Shown here in pieces: positions 1 to 10,779 of a stretch of 64,000 nt of DNA. How positions within the stretch are numbered: position 1 is the first letter of the stretch; each line of letters starts with the position of its first letter. The notes beneath the pieces are model-generated. The model was not told the origin of the DNA and did not search any database. It saw only the letters and a program-made list of their open reading frames with translations. The DNA lies in assembly GCA_006384855.1 (NCBI GenBank), contig VCJN01001942.1, positions 62,001-126,000 of the forward strand. The letters are read 5' to 3'. The position numbers were made by a program, and so were the translations under genes. Source of the DNA: Tetraselmis striata. Its lineage: Eukaryota; Chlorophyta; Chlorodendrophyceae; Chlorodendrales; Chlorodendraceae.

Positions 1-27
1 CGGTCAGCAGTAACAATGACTACGACT

Positions 28-378
28 ACAGCAGGCCACAAGTCTCCGCATATTTTATTGGTGGGATTTCGCTTGGATCGATTCTAGTCAATAAACCCAC
101 ACAAAATATACTATGTTGCAGGCATTCCGGGGAAACTCATGAAAGGGCGTGCACATAGTGTGCTAGGGTCAATGCGATGGTCTGCGGTACGCACGCGGCA
201 CATGTCATGTGGCACTACAATATATATCGGGTTAGCAGGTAGTGTTGGAAACCAAGTAGGGTCGTGGCCGATTTGAGCGCCGAGGGTAGGGTCACGCCCC
301 TCTTTACTTGTGGCGTCGATGCACGGCACGCCGGCATTTGGATGTAAAGATGAACCGTATTTTTTCTCCCACGGATTG
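28..378 (+). repeat. Dispersed repeat R1, copy 1
   Basis: This segment matches 16104-16388 in the same orientation over about 300 bp with many substitutions and indels. Shared blocks include GTGCACAT with GTGTGCTAGGGTCAATGCGA, GCACGGCACGCC, and a shared end near AACCGTATTTTT followed by TCTCCCA. I found no terminal inverted repeat or coding frame, so the class is unknown. Confidence 0.6.
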
Positions 379-1579
379 AAAACATGTCTTAGCCACCTGG
401 GCGTGCCGAGCGATCAGAGAGAAGCCTGGGTGCGGCAGGCGTGGCGGCACCACCCCCGCCCACCTCCACGTGGTGGGCGCTGGTAACCCCTAAGACCCGT
501 GCGCGGCTGGGTGCGGCAGGCGGCTGAGCGGGGTGGTCGGTTGTGGCGGGTCCTCGGATCATGCGACGATCGGGGACCCCAACGGGCGGGTTTTTGCAAT
601 AAAACTCGTAGTCTTAGTCTGCGTTGAGGCTGGGTGTGAATGGTAGGAATGTTATCGGTGACCTGTGGTGGCGCCCGCCGCCAAGCAGCGGCCCACCAGG
701 AGCGGAGGATCCTGGGTGCGGCAGGCCTGGCGGCATCACCCCTACCTCCCTACGGGGGCTTTTCAATCAATGCCCTTACTCCATGTAGCGCCTACTAGCG
801 CCGCCGGGCAGCAGCCGTGTAGTACATGGGGGTTGCTAGAAACAATTATTGTTCGACTTCGGCGTGCGTCGGCCTCTCCGAGATCCGACTACGGTGGGAA
901 GGGGGCGTGTACGACTCGGACGGGGGCAGTCTACTCATGAGGGCTATTCGAAATAAAATAGTGTTCTCGTACCTCGATACGACCCGCGACTGGCATGTTG
1001 AAGATCTGGCGCACCCCCCCCCCCCCCCTCCCCCAACCCGTATGTGCTCCAAATGTGAATCACCCGAATTTCGGCTTAATACGACGGAGTGTTCGGCGGT
1101 GCCCTGCGGCCAACCCTTTCGAAACACCCGGGAGACTCTCAGCCGCCCGTGAGAACAAGCGAGGGCGGCGAGCGCGAGGAGACAGGAGCCCGACATTTAA
1201 GGTGGGGAGGGCGTTCGGGGCGGAGAGGCCAGGCTTAGCATTTACTCAGGGGCCATGAGACAAGAGCCGGAGTGCCCTGAGGGAGTCGCGGCCATGCAGC
1301 GGCAGGAGTCAAATGGCGGCAATCCCGCGCCGCGGTCTGATGTTGGACGGGTGACTACGGTGACGAGGCGCGATGCGGCGGCAAGCGACGCGCATGCGAG
1401 CATGATCGGCATGCCGACCACGGAGCGACGACGCGCAAACGGGGAGGGAGGGTTGATGCCCGCCTTTCCCCTTCTCGTTCCCCTTGGGGATCCTACCGCA
1501 AGAGCTCAGGCGAGCGAGATAGAGGCAACATCGGCGGACCGCGGCCAAGGTCGGCGGACCGCCACAACCGGCGCGCGCG

Positions 1580-1581
<2 letters not shown>

Positions 1582-1610
<29 letters not shown>
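1582..1610. repeat. Poly(G) tract, 29 nt
   Basis: An uninterrupted run of 29 G, the longest unbroken homopolymer noticed in the window. Other long C or G runs lie at 9808-9832, 14927-14947, 15162-15182, 25089-25130 (one A inside), 36513-36532 and 61685-61707. Confidence 0.95.
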
Positions 1611-1839
1611 ATTAGCGCCGCGACCTGCGGGATACTTCAGCGATGGGGAGCCAAGACGCAGCACGGCATCCGTAGCTTGCGCGGTACGGGTGCATGACCG
1701 ATGTATGTGGAAACCTTGTTCCGTCGGGGGTGTAGCGAGTAGTGCATTCGTAATCCCCGTACTGACAAGTAGCGGTAGTCGCTCGTAATGGCGTTTGCCC
1801 GTAGCTATCCGGAAAATAACACCGTTGCTGGCCACGTGA

Positions 1840-1904
1840 TGGAAGGAGGTGGGGTTTGGAAACGAAAGAGGATGGCCGGAAGCTTGAGCTGTAATTACAC
1901 TTCA
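1840..1904 (+). repeat. Dispersed repeat R2, 5' part (split copy)
   Basis: Similar to 24225-24285, sharing GGAAGGAGG, GAGGA-GGC and GAGCTGT-ATTACAC. At 24 kb this block runs directly into the block that here begins at about 3647, so the copy here is split by 1.74 kb. Confidence 0.55.
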
Positions 1905-1911
1905 TGTGTTC

Positions 1912-2544
1912 GCTTCGTACTCTTCCGCCGCTTTTTACGGTGTTAAGGAAAGTTATCCTTTACCTAGTGCTGCGGCACGAGGGGACGAGAAGGTCAGCGG
2001 AGTGCGGCCTCTCCGGAGTGCACGCCGCCACCATGACCTCTATACACGTCGGCATCGAGCCGCCGCACTCCAACTCTATTCACCTTCGCCTCGCGAATAG
2101 CGACTATAAGCCGCAATTTGCGAAGAACCCGAAGAAACCGGTGTGCCCGACCACCGAACCACGTTCGCGCCCCCGCGTGCTCTCGGCAAGATCGCTTGCT
2201 TTTTCGCGATTTTTCTGTTGGAGCGGCCGACGACCGCCCGATTCCCAACTACGTCCGCTGCGCGCCGTCAATAACGCCGCGCCGCCGAACCCGATGCCCG
2301 ATGGAGCTAGTCCCGGCTCCGCCTAAGGCGGTGCTGACTCGCAGCGCCATCGGGGTGCGACCTTGACCCTCGTGACCATCCCAACTACCTCGCTCTTTCG
2401 CGGCCCGGCGCCGGCACCGATGCCGGCAGCCCGGCACCGGCGCCGTCTCTAGCGTGCGGCGCCGGTCTGACGCGCGGGCTGCTCGCCTCCGGCCGGTGCT
2501 ATGGCACCCCCGCTCTATGGCGTGCCCTCCCTACGCGCTTCGTT

Positions 2545-2582
<38 letters not shown>

Positions 2583-3639
2583 CAGCCGGTCGTCCCCGAC
2601 CCACTGGGTGGGGGGCGGCCCCGTCGATAACCCCCCCCCCCCCCCCCCTTTCCCGGAGATCCAGCTAGACGCCCGCGGCCGCCTACATATCGTCCGTGGC
2701 CGTCCAGACACCGGCCCTCGACCCGCTGATGACCGACCCCGCTTCGCTCTCCCGCCCCGAGCCCCGCGCATCCGGCCGCAACCCAAGGCTTGGCTTCCAG
2801 GGTCACGTCGACCTCCCAAGCGGCGGCCTACCCGCCAAGACAGCCTCCGCAACCAGTTACTACGCCCGCATCGGGCGCCCGTTCGCGAGCCGCTTGGTCG
2901 TTCTTCATGACACCAACGGCAAATCACTACGCGCTGCGACCTGGCTAGCCTTCTCGAGGAAGGCACATCAGCCAAAGGCGGACATTTTTTACCCGCGACG
3001 CACCATGGGCCGGCCCGAGCACCACTGCCGGACTCCCTCCCGCCCCCCGCCCCCACTTGCCCGCGCGTACAACCAATCAGCGGGACACACCGAAGCCGTC
3101 GCCCCTTCCCGGCCGAGGCACATCGCGCGCTGGGTTAGGCCCGCACCGGACCGCCCCCAACCGCCCATGAGCCCAACATTTTCAGCGCTGCCGGCGGGAC
3201 GCATCAGCTGCCTTAGCGGGAGCGTTGCAAGGTTGCTGTGGAGAAGGGGAGCGGACTCCTGGAAGGGAGCGGACTTCCATGGGGGCACTCTAGCCGCCGA
3301 GATAGCGGGCGGCAGCTATCGAAAGGAGGGAGACTAGTTGGGTTTATTGTACGGGGCCCTAAAAAGCACGACGAATGCCTAGCCAGAGTGGACTAGGGTA
3401 CTTGTAGGGACCGACGGGAAGGGGGTATTTTCCTTTTTGATTGATACAAACATCAAAAAGGACAATACAAAAGAGACGGGATAGGGCCCCCAATTGAGGA
3501 ACCTAAAACTCTGAGGGTTGCACGCTACGCACTATGAAATTAGTGGACCTTACGCGGGTTCGTGTCGCCGGGCCGTAAGACAGCTGGCATGTTATCGTCA
3601 AAGACCAAGAGGGAATGAAATTGTCAGAAATTTGAAATT
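1912..3639. mobile_element. Probable 1.73-kb insertion splitting repeat R2
   Basis: The two halves of repeat R2 (1840-1904 and 3647-3757) are contiguous at 24225-24400, which works as an empty-site comparison. The segment between them is flanked by TGTGTTC on both sides (1905-1911 and 3640-3646), as a 7-bp target duplication would be. I see no terminal inverted repeats and no convincing protein. It contains a GACCGA hexanucleotide run (2544-2582) and a C run (2629-2648). The element class is unknown. Confidence 0.45.
2544..2582 (+). repeat. Hexanucleotide microsatellite (AGACCG)n
   Basis: About six and a half tandem copies of AGACCG. It produces Ser-Val or Leu-Gly dipeptide artefacts in overlapping frames. 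Confidence 0.95.
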
Positions 3640-3646
3640 TGTGTTC

Positions 3647-3757
3647 CTTACTATGGTTAGAGATGGCATGCCCTATAAGAATGATTCAGTTTGAGCGGCG
3701 GAGAGCAGCATGCTAGTACGTTGCAATCATTTTCAATTTCAATTTGACCCCCGCTGT
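3647..3757 (+). repeat. Dispersed repeat R2, 3' part (split copy)
   Basis: Matches 24290-24400: CTA-CATGGTTAGAGAT-GCATGCCCTA, a CAGTCTGAG-like block, then CAATTTCAATTT. The 24-kb copy runs directly into a decayed YR retroelement, so R2 may be part of that family's non-coding end. Confidence 0.55.
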
Positions 3758-5958
3758 GGAGTGCGCCGTCTCGAGTCCTAACATTTGTTTCTTTACTTCC
3801 CGTGCGCTAATCTGGCTGCAATATGGCGACTCTAGGACGAGGACATATGACACCTCCGGTATGACAACGTGCATGTATCGCGCTCGGTGTAGTCTTGCCG
3901 GCCCTCGCCCTCTGCAACTATTTGTCGCCATATCGATACATGGTACAATAATGAAGCAATATCTCTTTATTTCGATGCTTGATACAATAACAAAGCAATA
4001 CTTCGATGCTTGATAGACGTACGAGTACGTGTATCCCACCACGCCGCCGATGCGCGTGCGCGGACGAGCGCGGCCACAACCGTCGACGATAGATTGTTCA
4101 TATAATCACACCGCCCGCCCGCCGCCTGCTTGCTTGCGCCGGCACCTACAACCCCTCCCACGTAGTAAGTATGGGATTTGCGGATTCAATGAACACGCCC
4201 ATACATAACTGTTTCATTGTGGCCAGACGCGAGTACATGTATGTCAAAAGCACAGCTAGCACGCCTTGGGTCAAATGTTGTGATAGCGCGTTAGACCCGA
4301 TAGTGCCGCGTTGTTTGTCAACGGCCACAACATGTTTTTCATTTCGGGTTTTTCATTATGCCAAAACAATGAGTGTGGCGATAGCGCAGCGAAACTAGAG
4401 ATTGTGTGCGCCATCCATGCCCACACGTAGCTGCCATGGGCCACACTTGGCGCCGAATTTATACCACGCCCTCCCCCCCCCCCCCCCCCCCCGATTGCAA
4501 ACTATCGGCAATGCATGTAGGGCATTGACATTAGGCCATTCAAGGTATGTAGCAAGCCCTATCTATCGATTCCGTTGGTTTTGGAGCTAATTCATGGCAA
4601 AAATCTTGTAATCGTTGCATGTAAAGCATGCACGAGAGGCTTCTCGTGGCCTTGTTGCTGCATGCATGGCGAACCTTTCTATGTTAGTGCAAAACCACGT
4701 GCGCCCATAGAGCGCGTTATCTTGGGCCGAGTGGCACGTGAATGGCGTGGCTTGCATTTATTGCCTCGATGATGGTGGAAAAACATTATGACAAGGGGGT
4801 AGTAAAGCGTGGCGCCCATACCCAGGCATCGCTAAAGGGGGGCATGCACCAAGTACGAGTGGACGTACATATCCAAAATCCTGCCTCATCACCGGGTATT
4901 GGGTATTGAGACGCATGCACCGTTATGTTCCGCGCCCATGATGCGGCCCATTGTTTCAATGCGCGTCATGTAATAATTTCCCCACCTAATTCTACGTTTA
5001 GGGCCGAAAAGGCGCTTAACCGTGCCTTGGCGCCAAGGAGATTCTAACATCGAGGTCATTTTGCGTAGAAAATCGTCCATATTTTTCCAGATTTTTGGAG
5101 CAATTCCCGAGCCGCTACGAATTTCCGGTTGAATGTTAACGGTTGCTCGACGTAGCACAACTAACACTGCAATCGCGATGGTATCAATACATATTAACTA
5201 CAGTGGGCCACGCTCACATGCCCCCGCCCCACCTAGAACCACCCTAGCCCCTTCGCTAACTAACATGTTTCCTCACTCATCTATGGCCATCCCAGCGTCC
5301 AGTTCTATATTGTTGCGCAGCGGCACGTCATGTGCATCGACCCAGCATGTGGTATTTTTTTGCCCCCGGGATAGGATTGGGAATCGACCCATCTGTTCAT
5401 GGGGTACTTGAAACGCTCAATATGCATGGCGCCAGGTGGGCTTGTATGGCACAAATATTAGGCTATTAATGATTACACCCTGCCATTGTGATGCAGACTT
5501 TTAAAAAACATAAATAATATAACGGGCAACATGATTCCAGGGTTTCAGACCGCAAACCCTATGTTAATTTGCCATACTTTTCGCAAACTCGCGTATTCGT
5601 CGGCGAAAAAGGGTGGGCCAAGACTTATTATGTGGAGAGGTATTAAAAAACTACTACGAAAAATTAAGTGCTGCTGGCATCCTTAGTACATCTAATACAT
5701 CTATAATCCTTACTTTGTCTACCATGTGCAGACGTACACATACACAGCAACTCTTCGCAGCATATCATCTGCTGCACGCATCTCGCTGCGGCGCCAGACG
5801 ATGATATCAACTAGCGACCACAGTATGACGGAGGACAACCTACGCGGCAGTAATAGCATTCTGCTGGACTAGTTCACGCGCTTTGGCCGCCTGCAGGTGA
5901 GCAATACTGCTGTGTTTCGGGCGCCATCAGCACTTGCGGAAAGGCACAGGATACTATC
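3758..5958. other. Intergenic, dispersed repeat sequence, no supported gene
   Basis: Only short frames without protein character are present. There is a C run at about 4473-4492. The part near 5225-5300 resembles 56876-56950 (shared GTTTCCTCAC and ATGGCCATCCC), so both lie in a diverged repeat family. A motif around CGCCCCCGGGA at about 5353-5382 recurs at 31806-31842 and, inverted, at 55246-55273. Confidence 0.5.
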
Positions 5959-7208
5959 GTGATACAAATGGCAGGCCATCCAGGCATGGCTGCGGGATTT
6001 GCTGCTCGGCAGTGCCGCCTGTCTTCGTTACCAACGGCCCCTGCTCCAAGTGTGCGCCGCCGAGCTACCTCGAATGGCGCGATTCCTGTCGTCCGGCTGA
6101 CGGCAAACCTCCGAGCGCGTAGTAGACTCCGGCCACCGCCCGAGGGTCGAAGGTCACTGGCATGTCGTGCGGAGAAGACCCCCCAATTCTCCAAGATAGA
6201 CGTGGAGAGCAGCACGGGTCTCGGGGACACGTCTCAGGAGCCATTTGGGCCGTGTGTGCGTCTCACTGGCCGTCTTGTGTCAGCACCTGCACTGTTGACA
6301 ACATGGCTCACACGCTATCGCTTACATATTTGTGCCCCGCCACATTGCAGGCAATCCTTCTTGTGGGCTTCTCTCAGCTCGAAGTCTCCACCTTCTCGGG
6401 CTGTATGCAGGACATGGGGGCTGACATGGTGAAGGCAAGTTTTGGATCCTAAATGCAACCCAGCTTAACATCGCACCGCTTTCACCGAATAGTGCCGCTT
6501 GGACGGGCTAATTTGCCCGCTGCATGCACCTTGCCCAGATTGTGAGCTGCAACTCCTCCATGATGGGCGGCACCCTCATGGAGGCGCTGGAGACCAGCCC
6601 ATCTGAGTATTTACCGGTAAGCAGCTGCTCTGGCGCCAGTGAAGGTTGGCGCCTGCCGCGGAGGTAGAGCGGCTAGGGAATATAATAGAGCGACATTGAT
6701 ACTAAGCCACTGCTGCTGCGCTGTTTCCTGGGCAGACCCCTCCTGAGTATCAGGTGTGCCCCCCCCCCACCCCTCCCCCCCCCCCCCCCCCCCCACCCCT
6801 CCCCCGCCATTTTTGCGTCTGAGAGAACCCATCACGACCATGTGGCATTACCCACTGTACTCATTTCAGCATTGCCATTGTTTTCCTACCAGCGCACCAT
6901 CTTCCTCAGCGGGCTGTACTCAAGCGAGATTCCCGAGGTCCTAGAAGAGTACAAGCGAAGCGGTGAGTACCGGAACCCACATCCATTTTTATGGCCCGGA
7001 TGGCCCCCTCATGGCAGTGCTGGACCGAGTGAGAAGCCGACACGGATGCATGGGTTGTGACGCAGGCCTCCCCCCAGCCATTTTTGCCCCTGCTGTCCCC
7101 AACAACGCCGACAGCATTCTCGCAGAGCTATGCCAGGAGGTGCTGGATGACCACTTGGCGATGGTGTGTATGGAATGCCAAACCGATCACCTACCTGCAT
7201 GTTCATGA
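5959..7208 (+). CDS. DUF3783-like protein, probable plastid targeting, six exons
   Basis: Function unknown; I recognise the fold family only loosely as DUF3783-like. My exons are 5959-6255, 6351-6434, 6539-6616, 6736-6753, 6893-6962 and 7066-7208. They join in frame (phase 0, phase 1 for the last junction). Exon 1 starts at ATG 5959 (or 5968) and encodes about 99 residues rich in Ala, Arg and Ser with few acidic residues early on, as in a chloroplast transit peptide. Later exons encode ILLVGFS, a Met/Gly-rich stretch, IFLSGLYSSEI and PPAIFAPAVPNN, which look like conserved core strands and helices. Intron 2 starts GCAAGT, a GC-AG intron, and exon 4 is only 18 nt. Intron 4 carries a long C run. 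The 3' end is uncertain: I let exon 6 read to the TGA at 7206-7208, but a GTGTGT donor at 7164 could lead to another exon. Confidence 0.6.
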
Positions 7209-7632
7209 CTACAGCATGGAGCATGGCATCTCGGTTGACCCATGTTGCTGTGATGTGTGCTGCGCATGCGGCATGTTTGTTGACATCTTGGTTGCTCCCT
7301 TCACTGCGATAGCTGCAGAATCGCGGCCAGGAGTGAAGAACCCGCCGCCCTGCAACACCGCATGGCGGCCTGTGTATGGCGAGTGCATGTGGAGCGCATG
7401 TGCTGGAATGCTCCAATAGTTGGCATTGGGTCCTGCCTTGACATCGCTGATTTACAAGTGTTGCTCAGGCAGTGAGCAAGCATTCTGGCTTGCCTCAAGT
7501 GCCGCTCTTGCCTGCCTATGCTGGATTAGGTGGGTTAGCTAGTAGGCGAGGTCGCTAGATTTGCGCATCGGTGTATCCGACAGTAGGTGATGACTGCAGT
7601 GACGCAGTGCCGAGAGCCTTGTCCGCTGGCTA
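7209..7632. other. Intergenic between convergent genes
   Basis: No gene seen. A TTACA at 7452-7456 reads TGTAA on the minus strand, about 180 bp past the phosphatase stop, and may be its poly(A) signal. Confidence 0.5.
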
Positions 7633-9474
7633 TCATATCTCGGAGCGCAGCAGCAGGTTGTGATCGAACAAGTTGCAGCACAACGGCTCAAACTCGGTGT
7701 CTTCCACCTTGGGCGGGTGTGACACGGTGAAGTTCTGCCCCGGGGGGTACCGCAGAATGCGCGGCTCCTGCCCGCACTCAATCTCCAGCACCTCGGGCGA
7801 CGCTCCTGCCACCCCGCGCGAGACACCCACGTCCATGCGCCACGCACAGTTATCGAAGTCCGCGTTGGCGCCTAGCTGCTGCACTGTATGCCCCTGTTGG
7901 CGTGTCATTACGCAGTGAGTGATGGCGGGCGCGGGTCAGACCTCATGATGGGGGAGGGGCGTGTGACGGCGTGACGAGGTCTCACCACAACAATGCGGTT
8001 GACGGGAGCACCGGCCTCCAGGCTGGCTTGCTCAAGGATGTCGCGCATCTCCCCGCGGGCGAGGCGCAGCTGGTAGCTGCGCATGTTGACCGAGTCCCTG
8101 CCCCAGTTGCGGTTCCAGACCAGCGAGTCCTTGTGCCCCTTGGCCTCGTACAGCGCCTCCTCTAGCTCCGGCGGCAAGTTGCCGCGCATCCACGCAGACA
8201 TCGCGCGGTTGAGGTTGTCCAGGCCGACTTCCAAATGCGCCTGCCGTGCGGTGAGCAGACCAAGCCGTCTGTCATCCCCTTTTGCAGCGCATAACCGACC
8301 GGCAGGAAGACACAACGCAAAGTTGCGACGGTAACTAGGAGCAGGTGGGCGGGCCTACCCGGGAGATGCCGCCGTGGGTGAAAAGAGTGTCGTTGACTAT
8401 CAAGACGCTGTTGTGCTGTGCCAGCTGCACAGCCACCGCCCCGCCGGGCGAGAACAGGGCCACCCGCGCCATGTACTGATTATACGCGGTGCTTCCCTCC
8501 GCTTTAAAGGCGACACCCCCTTGCGGCAGCTGGTCGCCGAGCATCGCCAGAGTGGAGCCAAACGACTCTACCAGCCGGGCGTGAAACTCCTCCGATTCGC
8601 GCATGGCGCCCGGTGTGACGTAGCGGAAGTCGCCCGCCACGTTCAGGACCTCGTGGTTGCCGTTGATGAAGTGGATGGCGCCACCCGCGGCCTGCGCCTC
8701 CTCCTCAAGCTTCCGAAGCATTAACAGGAGGCTCTGCACAGGCGCACCCGTCCAGCGCAAACGATATCAGCACACTCGTCAACATGGCGATCGCGTCGTT
8801 CGAAGCACAGTCACCTTTGTGACCAGGGTTGGGCTGCAGTCCACTTTCCAGTATTGCATGCTGTAGTAGCACTGAAACTGTTGATTATCGGGAAGGGCAT
8901 ATATTTGGGGCACTTTGGGTAACTGCACTACAGCCCCTTTCCGGGAAGTACTGCAGGCTGCAGTGCAGTAGATACTGCAGCCCAACCCTGGTAGTGACAG
9001 TGTGTCAGTGCATCATGACGCGGGGAAGCTTGATGATGGGTATGCTAAGCCAGCTCCGTTGGGATTCGGGAGATTGTCAGAATGTTGAGCACTCACAATC
9101 TCGTCGTCCCCGCGGTCGAGGATATCGCCGAGCTGCACTAGATGCGTGGTGCCTCCGGTCCACGTGCACTGCTCAGGCTGTGCGGCACATCAGGGCACGA
9201 CGCTGTCAGCGAGCGTCCGGGTTCCGACCCCCTCTCCCCCTCCCCACACGTGCTCCTACTCGCAGAGCACGGCACCCACCTTGGTTGCGTGCGCAGGCAC
9301 CAGCCCCGCGAGTGCGAGTGCGCGTATGGCCTGCTGCATGTCACCGTGCAGGTCCCCAATAGCCACCACGCGCGCGTCCGTCTGAAAGCGCAGCTGCGGG
9401 CCCCTTGGGAGGAGAGTGGAGTCCAGCCTGGAGGTCACGTTCAACCTACCACAAGCCGCATCAGCGTCCGCCAC
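7633..9474 (-). CDS. Shewanella-like protein phosphatase (PPP-type metallophosphatase)
   Basis: Metal-dependent serine/threonine or tyrosine phosphatase of the Shewanella-like (SLP) branch found in plants and algae. Five exons, all joined in phase 0: 9280-9474, 9097-9168, 8359-8733, 7986-8240 and 7633-7893, giving about 385 residues, normal for SLPs. The metallophosphatase signatures appear in order: GDLHGD in exon 1 (residues about 40-45), GDILDRGDDE across exon 2, GNHE in exon 3, THGG at the end of exon 3, and GHTVQ followed by RMDVG in exon 5. These supply the di-metal ligands (Asp, His, Asp, Asn, His, His). The start at 9474 is the first in-frame Met before the catalytic domain; a further upstream exon with a targeting peptide cannot be excluded. 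Intron 2 (363 bp) contains a hAT-type MITE. No obvious broken residue, so it is probably functional. Confidence 0.9.
8824..8990. mobile_element. hAT-type MITE inside phosphatase intron 2
   Basis: A 167-bp segment with perfect 17-bp terminal inverted repeats beginning CAGGGTTGGGCTGCAGT (8824-8840 and 8974-8990). It is flanked by TTTGTGAC and GTAGTGAC, an imperfect 8-bp duplication (6 of 8 match). A CAGGG start and an 8-bp duplication are typical of hAT elements. The interior is rich in CTGCAG-type sub-palindromes and codes for nothing. Confidence 0.8.
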
Positions 9475-10439
9475 GGCGCAGCTGAGACCCGCTCTCCTGG
9501 TCGACTTCCTGGAAGCAGCCTCACGCGCCGTTGCTCCACCGGTCCAGCTTGGTGCCTGCCCCCTCCACCCGCTGAGCGGCCCACATAGGGGGATTGTGGC
9601 AGCGGAGCATCTGGGGGTGCAGGCAGCACTTGAAGGGGGGGTTTTCCCTACATCATAGGTTGGACATCATTTCAGCGAGTCAATAATCAACTCTGACCTC
9701 TATTATGGGGCTGCTTGCCTGTATAGTACCATGTACGTTCATATATTTTAAACAAAAAACACATCGGTGGTGAGATACACATCTGGCGAATGCTGTTGAG
9801 ATACCCTCCCCCCCCCCCCCCCCCCCCCCCCCAACCACCAACCCCAGATTAACTCCCTCCCTGACCCCGACAGGAAGAAACTGATGCGAGGTCTCCGGTG
9901 TATTGAACGGGTGTGTTCAATACACCGACATTGCGCGTGAAGCCCGCGCGATACCCGGGGTCCAGGAGCCGGCTGGGCTGCTGACGATTGGGGGCCCACC
10001 ACAAGCAGGGAGACGGCCGACGGGCGCGTGCATGTCAACACGTGACTGACGCGGGGGCGACACGGCGAGACCGCGATAGGCACGAGCGCAACACCGAGGG
10101 AGGGGAAGGCCACGCAGCCCTGTGTCCCGCTGGAGCTGCGAGGTGGCTGCGTGAGATGTGATAGCCAGAGGGCACCGAGTTGCAAAGGTGTCTGCCAGAT
10201 AAGATGCCAAGTAAACAGCTAGGCACCGACAGGGCGACAGCCTTTCGTCACAGCATGGAAACGCGTTTTCCCCAGCGCGTCGATCGAAACGACGATGACG
10301 ATGGGCGGCAGTGAATGATCGCCTGGGGAAAAATCTGCAACTAACTACTAAAGTCACATATGCATCTGTCCCACGACGAGCAGTACGTGAAGTACGTGCA
10401 GGACGTCGTACCTTGGTACCTGCTGTGATGCGATAATCA
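9475..10439. other. Intergenic upstream of phosphatase, no supported gene
   Basis: Holds a 25-nt C run at 9808-9832 and a short inverted pair around TGTATTGAACGGGTGTGTTCAATACA at 9899-9924 (TGTATTGAAC / GTTCAATACA). The rest has no recognisable protein or RNA. Confidence 0.5.
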
Positions 10440-10779
10440 TGTTTCAAGTTGAGTATGGTTCTGCCAAAAAGGTCGCGAATGCTGCGTTACACGGTCAAGA
10501 GCCGAAACTGGCATGAAGGTTATTTAAAAGTGAAAACGTGGAAGGAAAACGGAGTCGGGGGACGCTGCGTGTATCACAGCGAAACTGGAAGATGGCAGGC
10601 TCAGCTGTTACGGCTGCTCTTATATGTCTACTCGTGATGCTGCACCTAAAGGGGCGCAACGACAGGGGAACTAGTAACCCGTACCATTTAGCAGTAACTG
10701 CAGCCGGAAAAGCGGTCAGGAAAGGAGGAAACCCCATAAACGAGTTTAGAACATTTCAAAGCTTAGTCTGGTTTTGCCA

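Larger units (their letters stand above)
1..1839. other. Intergenic, repeat-rich, no supported gene
   Basis: No reading frame here looks like a protein. The stretch holds one copy of a 0.3-kb dispersed repeat (about 28-378), a C run near 1015-1028 and a 29-nt G run at 1582-1610. Long open frames in this GC-rich DNA run through the homopolymers and encode only Pro or Gly blocks. Confidence 0.6.

Noticed and set aside
1255-1788. 177-codon ORF running through the poly(G) tract
   Set aside because: It depends on a glycine run from the homopolymer and shows no domain or splice context.
9142-9588. Plus-strand ORFs opposite the phosphatase first exons
   Set aside because: They are antisense to exons carrying GDLHGD and GDILDRGDDE and cross their introns.
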